This document shows positions 56,502 to 64,000 of a stretch of DNA of 64,000 nucleotides, in pieces. The stretch's first letter is position 1. Every line of letters starts with the position of its first letter. Below the pieces are notes generated by a model. That model saw only the letters and a program-made list of their open reading frames with translations. It had not been told where the DNA came from and did not search any database. This DNA is from Cordilura impudica (taxonomy: Eukaryota; Arthropoda; Insecta; Diptera; Scathophagidae): positions 131,601,437 through 131,665,436 of the forward strand of contig OY821520.1 in NCBI GenBank assembly GCA_963682025.1, written 5' to 3'. A program made the position numbers and the translations under genes.

Positions 56502-59500
56502 TTACCAACAAATTAAAAAAAAAATTACTTCTTTTTTAAATTTATTTTTTAAATTTTCTGTAAAATATTCATCACAATTCGTAAGAGAAGGTATATCTAA
56601 AAGACTAATCATTTCTAAACTATAATTATTTTCTAACTCTATTCGTGACTTCACATGCCGCAGGGAAGAAATAAGTGGATCGGAAGATGCTGCCAACATG
56701 TTGAAGAGGTCCTCATTTTGCCTTACCTTTGATGCTTTGAATGTGTTCTGCAAACTATATTTTTTATAAAATTTGTTAAGAGACTCCTGTGCTTCTTCAG
56801 AAAGCTCTCCAATTGGCAAATATTGGTACTCAATTATATCTTTGCCATGCGCCAATATATTATGGACGGTCGGGATCAACTTCTTCTGTGGATACATTTC
56901 TGCTAAAAAGAGATGCAGTTTTCGATGCATATTCTCCATATTTTGTAGAATTGACATTTTCTTTGCAGATTAAAACATTCAAAATCATTCCCAATCTTTT
57001 CACGATTTGATTGTCAATTCCAGTGATTCTAGTTACTGCCTCATCATTTTCAAAAAATCTCCTAGAAGTGTTTCCATCGTTTGAGTTACCGTATCCGTGC
57101 TTGGGGCAGTCTACTTTTAGTCCAACTTGTTTAAAAAAAGCATCCTGTATTTGCTTCTTTCTGATCTTTTCCTTATCCTTTATTTATGTATTTTCATCGA
57201 AGTTTTCCTCCTCTTGTGGTAGGGTATATGTCAGTTTTAGCAAGAACTCTATACACCTTATCCTTGCGTGCAATGGTGACATTCCATATTCGTAATTCTC
57301 CTCGTTTGTAGAATCGTTTAAATTACCAAAGTTCTTCTGACTCTTTTTGCAAATCGGGCATGACAATGTTGAGGTTGTTCCTGTCAGTTCGTTTATGACT
57401 TTTCCGTCAACCATGGTCAGGTGGAACTCGTGATTGCATTCAATATATTTTCCTTTTCCAATTTGCAGCTTTGTAGGCTTAATCTTGCTTATTTGTTCTT
57501 CAATGTCCTTCACCGTGATCCTTATGAGTTCTGCCGATTCCCTTGCAAACTGAATTGAAACTGGATTTTTCCAGTGTAGGGAAATATCAGATTTGAGCCG
57601 CAAAGGAACAACAGATGCCATAAACATATTTCCGTCCGATATTGTAGCGTCATCTGAAGATATCCTTTGCTTATAAACACTTTGTCCGGATGATCCATCG
57701 CAGCCCCATTTGCTGATCAATGTCAGTTTCTCAGGAAGACTCTCCAACAACCGTCTTGCTGTATGGCCCATGAGATCCTGCAGATTGGCTTTCACAGAGA
57801 CTTCCGTAAACTCCGTATGCAGTGGTCGTGAATTTATTTTGGCTTGCGTAATATGCTTGTATCGTGGTAAAGCGTCAGCCCCGTGTCGCATCAAGGATGC
57901 CCGTAGTATCTCACATTTTTCTTTGGAAAGTTGTAAGTCCATAAACAAGGCCAAGGCTTCTTCGGAACCATACTTTTTATACCCTATACCACTATGTGGT
58001 TTGGGTATAATGACTTTGTGCTGCTGTTTGTAACAACCAAAAATATTTGACCTACACCCATCTTTAATTATACCGATCGAATCAGAATCACTATCTTATT
58101 CGAATTAACGATGTCCGTCCGTCCGTCTGTGTGTCCATGTAAAGCTTGTAATCAAACTGCAGGTCGCAAATATGAATATATTTTGATAAAATTTGGTATT
58201 TGATCTTCTATCGGCCATGGAATGAACGCTATTGAAATTGGTGAGCATCGGTCCGTGTTCAGACCTAGCCCCCATACAAATGACCCATATGACATCAACA
58301 TATATTGCCATAAGACCCAAATTATCATACAAATCATAGTCAAATTGGGTTTGTATGTATATATTACATCCATTAATCAGTAGTCCAAAAATGATCCCTA
58401 TTGGACAACTCTTAGTCATAGGCCCCATATAGAGCTGCTTCCCGATCTTCACTTAAATCTATCAAAAAGCAAAAATATTGCACGGCTTCCTTTCAAATTT
58501 GGTTTGTATATATTTTTTCAGAGTATAAGTGACTTACCGATCGACTCAGAATCACTTTTTGAGTTGAAATAGCAATTTCCGTCCGTCCGTCCGTCCGTCT
58601 GTGTGTCCATGTAAAGCTTGTAATCAAACTGCAGGTCGCAAATATGAATATGTTTTGATGAAATTTGGTATTTAATCTTTCGTCGGCCATGGGATGAACG
58701 CTGTTGAAACTGGTGAGAATCGGTCCATGTTAAGACCTAGCCCCCATACAAATGACCCCTATGAAATCGACTTAAATTGAAATAAGATCCAAATTATCAT
58801 ACAAATCTTAGTCAAATTGGGTTTGTATGTGTTTATTACACCCATTAATCAGTAGTTCAAAAATACTCCCTACAGGAAAATTCTTAGTCATAGGCCCCAT
58901 ATAGAGCTGCTTCCCGATCTTCACTTAAATCTATCAAAAAACAAAAATATTGCACAGATTTTTCTAAAATTTGGTTTGTATATATTTTTTCAAAGTATAA
59001 GTGACTTTACCAAATATGGTCAGGATCGGTCCATTTTTCGACCTAGTCCCCATTTAAATGTAGTGTCCGATATGAACTTTTTCATATCTGCAGCGAAAAA
59101 AATTAATAAAAATGCCACTCAAATTTGGTTTATGCATATTTGCTATATCCAATTAGTTGGACTGAAGAGATAGGGTCTCTTAACCATGGCATAGGGTATC
59201 GTATAGTCGGGCTAGACCGACTATAATTTTCTTACTTGTTAATGTGTGCGTTTGTGGGCGTGGGAATGCTGTCCTTAATCCTTTTTAGTCGCAGTGGGCT
59301 TGCATCAGCAACATATTTTGTAATCAGCGACCTACCTCTTTCACTATCCTTTGTATATTTAATAGACAGCGCGTCCGATAAATGCTTCGTGGTCAAGTCA
59401 TTGGTGACATCGGCAAGTTTCCTCTTTCTTGTGAAAATTTAACACTCCTCAATACTTTTTTTTGGCCTTCCTTTTGCTCCTCTGGTTGATGTGGTGGGTT

Positions 59501-59785
59501 TATCTACTGCCAATATATCCAGGATGGTGTCTTTATTAAGCCTGTCCTCGTATTTGGAGTTGAAGTTCTGAATGGTTCGATTAGATTTCACCCCTTAATA
59601 TTTGCATATATCAGATAAAAATTATTTTTTATAATTTCGCTTCTCTCACTATTTCCGTATAAGCTATCAAGTTCTTCTAAAGCAGCTTCCGTGAAAAACT
59701 TTGGTGTGGTTGACTTTCTAAACAGTTCAAATAATTTTAAATTGTTCAACGCCATGTTTTCAGTACTTAAATTGTTTAACGCCAT
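56502..59785 (-). pseudogene. Transib 3 transposase, nearly complete but broken
   Basis: A likely start ATG at 59785 (MALNNLSTENMALNNL, with a 24-bp local duplication) leads, after a shift near 59590, to GRPKKS, a stop after SIEEC and ASPLRLKRIKDSIPTP. The GTCY dimer interrupts it there. From 57975 it continues with SEEALALFMDLQLSKEK, WGCDGSSGQSVYKQ (first Asp), TMVDGKVINEL (second Asp), CPIC, MSPLHARIRC, a TAA at about 57184, then GNSNDGNTSRRFF. After a shift near 56960 come VHNILAH and LSEEAQESLNK (Glu), ending at 56502. All catalytic motifs survive; two stops, two shifts and one insertion inactivate it. Confidence 0.9.
57976..59240 (+). mobile_element. GTCY family 1 partial tandem dimer inside Transib 3
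   Basis: The first copy runs from ATACCCTATACCACTATGTG to about 58535 (GTATAAGTGACTT). It is joined to a second copy starting at TACCGATCGACTCAGAATC, which runs to GTCGGGCTAGACCGACTATA and CTTACTTGTT at 59240. Two GTCC tracts are present (58113 and 58579). By comparison with Transib 1, the host junction reads about TACTT|AATG, with no clear target duplication. Confidence 0.85.
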
Positions 59786-60737
59786 GGTTTCAGTACTTGT
59801 TGCGCCAACTTTCAGTCGTAGACTAATCCAGGCATTATGCTTATTTTGCAATATATAGGCTTATGTTACCATGCCTTAAAATTTACCTGTTCCCTGCATA
59901 CATATGAATTTAGGCTGAATTATGCAATTTTAATATTATGCTCGTGTCCAAATAAGATTTATGCCTACGTGAGCGACCATAAGTCAATATTATTCTTGAC
60001 CATTTGTACTCCAAGATAATTTTTAAGTGAGGTGCGTACCTGCGAATTTCAATGAGTAGTTTTTTGTGCATCCTGTGTCTGTAACAGAATATTGGGAGTA
60101 GACTTTGGCAGAGGCTCACAGGTAGACGACCGACTTAAAATGCAATTTTCAAACTATTAGATCAAACTACTGTCAGTCAAAACATGTAAGGGATGCACGC
60201 AACCATGTCTTTTTAAACTTTTTTACCTCTAGAAGCCAAACGGGCACGTACGGGCAGATAAAACCTTTTGAATTATGTAAAGAAATAATCAAAGAACATG
60301 TTTTGCAAATATGGCAAATATAGAAAAATATAGATTTTTTTATTTTCCGTCAAAGTTGAAAAATAGTGAAAAACGGATAGTTTTTAAATAGTGATTTACC
60401 AGGAGAAACACAAAGCAAACAGTTAATTTTTTTATCATTATATATTTAATAAATACATCAATCAATACAAGCAAAAAATAAGGCGATTCGTTACCTATTT
60501 TTCGTGATATTACACCTGAAATCGCAACAAATTGACTAAAAATTGTGTGTTTTTTTGAAAACCGAAAGTCGGTCAACTTTGAACGGTTATATCTTCTAAA
60601 CTAAAAATGTGATATTAAGAGTAGCATATTTGAAATCGTTGAAAAGTTTCCTATAACATGGGTTTACTCAAAACTTCGTCGGCGCACATGAAAATTTTAA
60701 TTTTTGCAACCTCGTTTGCTCTACGGGCGCCACTGTG

Positions 60738-60742
60738 CGTCG
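60738..60742. other. Right target-site duplication CGTCG of Transib 3
   Basis: Matches 56225-56229. Confidence 0.92.
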
Positions 60743-61092
60743 TCTCGGACAATTATTCATTTAAGATTTTAAAGTGAGTTTTAACTCACGCCAGATGACT
60801 ATATTGTTGGTGATAACATCTAAATTTTTCTTGGCAAATCGGATTCTCTCTTAATCAACTTATGATATATGATGTATTATTTTTGTCTTACCAACGAATA
60901 AGAAACAAAAAATTTTAAATTTGGAGAGAAGTTGTTCAACTATGTGCAATTTTATTTAACGTGAACTATTGTATTTAAAAAGTGCTAAAAGCACTACAAA
61001 GAAAACTTAGCGCTTTTTTTTAAAGGGCGTGAAGGATGTCAAGAGCGAATTTAACAGACCTAAAGAGTCATAGATAACCATATTAATTTATA
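60743..61092. other. Interval without recognisable genes
   Basis: No frame, RNA gene or repeat partner recognised. Confidence 0.4.
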
Positions 61093-61175
61093 CTAGCAGA
61101 TTCCAGCGCTCGAAATTCGAGTGCAATTTCTAGGCAGCTTTATTTTTAAACTTATACAATTCACAAACCAACACT
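61093..61175 (-). mobile_element. Helitron-like 3' end, reverse copy
   Basis: Read on the minus strand: GTGTTGGTTTGTGAATTG, AAATAAAGCTGCCTAG, the stem CACTCGAATTTCGAGCGCTG, GAATCTG and CTAG at 61093-61096, then T. Matches 21171-21252. Confidence 0.65.
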
Positions 61176-61246
61176 TTTATGGTTTATTATTATTGTGAAG
61201 GAGGATAACAAACTCAATAAATGAAGATAACAAACTCATTAAAAAA

Positions 61247-62088
61247 AAGTAGGAAAATTATAGTCGGTGTAGACCGACTATATGATACCCTATACCATGC
61301 GTTTAGGGACCCTATCTCATAGGCCCAACTAACTGGACATAGAAAGTAAGCATAAACCAAAATTGAGTGGGATTTTTATTAATTTTTTTGGCTGCAGATA
61401 TGAAAAAGTTCATATCGGATGCTATATCCGTATGGGGACTAGGCCTAAAAATGGACCGATCATGACTATGTTCGGTAAAGTCTCTTGTATTTTGCAAAAA
61501 TATATACAAACAAAATTTGAGAAGAATCAGTGCAATATTTTTGTTTTTGATAGATTTAAGTGAAGATCGGCAAGCAGCTCTATATGGGGCCTATGACTAA
61601 GAGTTGTCCCATAGGGATCATTTTTGGACTACTGATTACTGGATGTAATAAATGCATACAAACCCAATTTGAAAAAGATCTATATGACAATTTGGATCTT
61701 ATGGCAATTTATATCGATTTTATAAGGGTAATTTGTATGGAGGCTAGGTCTGAACATGGACCGAGTCTCATCAATTTCAATAGTGTTCATCCTATCGCCG
61801 AGAAAGGCTTACATACCAAATTTCATTAAAATATATTCATATTTGCAACCTGCAGTTTGATTACAAGGTTTACATGGACACACATACGGACGGACGGACG
61901 GACGGACGGACATCGTTAGATCGAATCAGTTAGTGATTCTGATTCGATCGGTATAATAACAGATAACAGGGTCTAGGTCAAATATTTTTGGTAGTTACAA
62001 ACAGCAGCACAAAGTCATTATACCACATAGTGGTATAGGGTATAATGACTTTGTGCTGCTGCTTAACCACTATGTGGTAAGGGTATAA
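61247..62088 (-). mobile_element. GTCY family 1 reverse copy, full-length, duplicated 5' tip
   Basis: It runs from AGTAGGAAAATTATAGTCGG, CCTATACCATGCG, CTCTATATGGGGCCTATGAC and a (GGAC)n tract near 61890 to GGTAGTTACAAACAGCAGCA and CCACATAGTGGTATAGGG. Bases 62041-62088 then repeat the 5' tip in the opposite sense (TATAATGACTTTGTGCTGCT, CCACTATGTGG), making a small terminal palindrome. Confidence 0.82.
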
Positions 62089-62934
62089 TTAAATAAAACA
62101 CACATAAGATTTGCATAATTTTATGTATGTGTCAGTAGCAACTTTAAATGCAATTTACTCAAAATAAAGGAAAAAATGTAAAAATCTGTAAATCTAAAAA
62201 ACGGCCAAAAAGAAATACCTTTCAAATAATATACGTTTGGTCAAAATCGGGATAAAACGGTAGAACAGAACATCGGTCACAAGAAGTCGCCTAGCCTACT
62301 AATATTATACATGTGGTTATTCTATAACTTTTATCAGTCTTACTGTTAAAGGTTTGCTAAGTCAAGGAATCATTACGAAATTTCTTGATATAAAAAAATA
62401 TCAAAAGTTCTTCTGCTTTTGTTACAACTTTAAACCAAATCTTTTTGAAATGAAATTTGTCTCTCAGTTGATTAAATTAAATGCTCATAGAATATGGTAA
62501 ACTTCATTAGTATTTTTAAAATTTTATCTTCATTAAATTATAAATCTTTTGAAAATATAATTAGGCACTTTAAAGTAATTGAAAAACATACAAAATATTC
62601 TTAAGAATATATATATGAATATTTGGAAAAAATAATAATATATTAATCAGTTTCTTAATAATATATTAAAACTTTGCTTTCCATGATGAACAAAACTGAA
62701 AAGGTCTAGGGGATGTTGCGTTCATTCGCGAAACAAATTATAACTTAAAAATTTATACAATTTGTGTATTTGCAAAGTATAAGGAATAGATATTTGAAAC
62801 AAAAATGTAAAAAGTTTTGTTAAAGAATGAAAATGCCTAAAACATTTTTGCATAATGGAAAAATCTTTTATGCAAAATACAAAAACTTAACAAACTTATA
62901 AAAGAACCCATTGAAAAGAAAAGTTTAACTAACT
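62089..62934. other. AT-rich interval without recognisable genes
   Basis: No frame, RNA gene or repeat partner recognised. Confidence 0.45.
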
Positions 62935-63209
62935 GTACGAGTGCGGATCAATAAGTCTGCAAATGTGGTACAAATTCATGATATGATATTGGTCGATGGA
63001 AAAGTTATAGTGTGCGAAATTATTGATGCCATAGGCTTAGAATATGGAGCTGTGATTTCGATTTAAAGTTATCAGTTGGTTTTAAGAAAGCTGTCTGCAT
63101 TGGCTGACAATTGACCATAAACGGAATCGTGTGACAATTTGAAGGGAATATTTGGCGTTATTCAAATGCGACATGGATATAAACATTGGTTTCGTCGGGC
63201 GAACCGGCG
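62935..63209 (+). pseudogene. Mariner-like transposase fragment interrupted by Transib 5
   Basis: Across frames: QIHDMILVDGKVIVCEIIDA, IGLEYGAV (helix-turn-helix region), LRKLSALA, LTIDHKRNRVT and LALFKCDMD. This resembles the DNA-binding and linker part of mariner transposases. It breaks off at 63209, where a Transib end begins; the remainder would lie beyond the window. Stops and shifts show it was a relic. Confidence 0.6.
63205..63209. other. Predicted target duplication CGGCG of Transib 5
   Basis: It immediately precedes the CACGGTGG end. The partner lies outside the window. Confidence 0.6.
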
Positions 63210-64000
63210 CACGGTGGACCATTTGACGAGAAGGCGGTCATATATCTACAACTTTTGATTGGATTGGAATTTTGATATGCGGTTTCTTTTGTTTGGTAGG
63301 TGAGACCTTTGCCTTTAAGTTTTACTACAAAACGTAATTCTCGACTGAAAATCAAAAAAGTTACGGAGGGTTTAAAATACATTTTCATTTGTAGTTGTAT
63401 TTTAGTACAAAAGTGAAATGTTAAAAGTTAAAAAAGGTTTTTTTTTTAATATAATGTCTTAGTTTTTCAGTTAATTTTACAACTAATACTTTTTAACAAT
63501 TTTTTAAGTTAATTTTTTCAGAAAATGCCAAACTTTGGCCCCCGTAAACTTTTTAGTCCTAATGTGCACAAGGGCCAAAGGTTGTTTTTTTTTTGAAAGA
63601 TCCCGAGTTAAAATATAATTTATTAAGCAGCGAACGTAAAAGTTACCTTATATTGGTTCAAGATAGAGAAGTTTCAATGAAAAACTCGTATGTTTTTGCT
63701 TTAGTTAATTTTTTTTTATTGCCTTTTTAAATATTTCTATATCAATTTTATGAAATACAACAATTTTTATTGTAAATTTACATAATGTATAAATGTTTAA
63801 ATCAAGAAAATTTTTTAACTATATAAAAAAAGTGTAACTTATTGTTAGTGTAATGAAAAAGTACTTTAAATCAACCAATTTTAGTAAAAATGTCTTCTAA
63901 ATAGCCTTGATTTTCATTTTCTAGAAGTTGTTTAGCTTCTTCGTCTAATTCAATAGAGGTAGTTTTCCATTTTTGACGAATGTTAGACATATATGGATCT
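63210..64000 (-). mobile_element. Transib 5: 3' end of an element running off the window
   Basis: CACGGTGGACCATTTGA at 63210 resembles the left ends of Transibs 1 and 3, including a later ACAACTTTTGATTGG-like stretch against their AACTTTTGAACCG. It lies about 660 bp below the transposase stop, comparable to Transib 1 (752 bp). The rest of the element is outside. Confidence 0.75.
63871..64000 (-). CDS. Transib transposase C-terminus (partial at right edge)
   Basis: The minus strand reads DPYMSNIRQKWKTTSIELDE and on to LLENENQGYLEDIFTKIG, stopping at 63871. It aligns with the C-terminus of Transib 1 (SDPFISSIRNQWKVEHRDL, then DEEAKKLLKNRN and LQSIFE). The visible part has no breaks, so the gene could be intact. 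The catalytic residues lie beyond the window. Confidence 0.85.
   Translation of the reverse strand, partial: DPYMSNIRQKWKTTSIELDEEAKQLLENENQGYLEDIFTKIG

Larger units (their letters stand above)
56230..60737 (-). mobile_element. Transib 3: full-length copy with a nested GTCY dimer
   Basis: The left end CACAGTGGCGCCATTTGAG and right end (complement CACAGTGGCGCCCGTAGAG) share 12 bp exactly and then GTTGCAAAAAT. CGTCG flanks both ends. Of 4508 bp, 57976-59240 is a later GTCY insertion, so the original element was about 3.2 kb. The transposase is on the minus strand. Confidence 0.93.

Overview
The window is strongly AT-rich eukaryotic DNA made almost entirely of transposable elements, their fragments and satellite-like arrays. 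I recognise no host gene, tRNA, rRNA or CRISPR. The mix suggests a higher (brachyceran) fly: many dispersed elements with a (GTCY)n tract and a 3' hairpin like dipteran mini-me/DINE-1 (INE-1) repeats, Jockey-like non-LTR retrotransposon tails, mariner-like and hAT transposase relics, Helitron-like 3' ends, and several Transib elements. The organism is an inference, not proven.

The main content is a cluster of five Transib (RAG1-related DDE) transposons. Three are whole from end to end: 8711-12558, 39559-41850 and 56230-60737. One is a rearranged body at about 46855-50450, and one enters the right edge (63210 onward). The three whole copies have terminal inverted repeats opening with V(D)J-heptamer-like CACAGTG/CACATTG words and exact 5-bp target duplications (CGCCG, CGACA, CGTCG). 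The edge copy is preceded by CGGCG. The first copy has an intact transposase frame with all expected catalytic and zinc-binding residues, so it may be autonomous.

Layout: 1-5330 holds an unrecognised coding scrap, a dispersed repeat and a 17-bp-period array (about 1975-5330) split by a GTCY element, two foldback MITEs and an unknown segment. 5330-8340 holds decayed GTCY copies. 8340-12950 is a mariner-like pseudogene split by Transib 1. 13-21 kb holds repeats, Helitron-like ends and a GTCY-family element carrying an internal AAAATGG minisatellite into which a second copy inserted in reverse. 21-25 kb is nearly featureless. 24929-28294 is a GTCY element split by a decayed hAT element (8-bp duplication GTATAGGG). 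29.3-33.8 kb is a GTCY element followed by a 3.7-kb 17-bp array with a 1912-bp higher-order duplication. 35.7-37.7 kb is a GTCY fragment, 159-bp monomers and a Jockey-like remnant. 38.25-44.13 kb is a 5.9-kb DNA transposon with about 0.5-kb inverted repeats and an intron-containing gene, split by Transib 2. 45-50.5 kb is decayed Transib 4 split by a second long-TIR transposon. 50.7-53.6 kb is a hAT-type MITE and a second Jockey-like remnant. 53.8-55.8 kb is a Helitron remnant containing a TIR element with a GC-rich 130-bp tandem array. 56.2-60.7 kb is Transib 3 with a GTCY dimer inside. 61-64 kb is a Helitron-like end, a GTCY element, a mariner-like relic and Transib 5.

The elements do not form a pathway. 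Their nesting gives a relative timeline: GTCY and mariner-like elements were targets for hAT and Transib, and Transib in turn was a target for GTCY and long-TIR elements.
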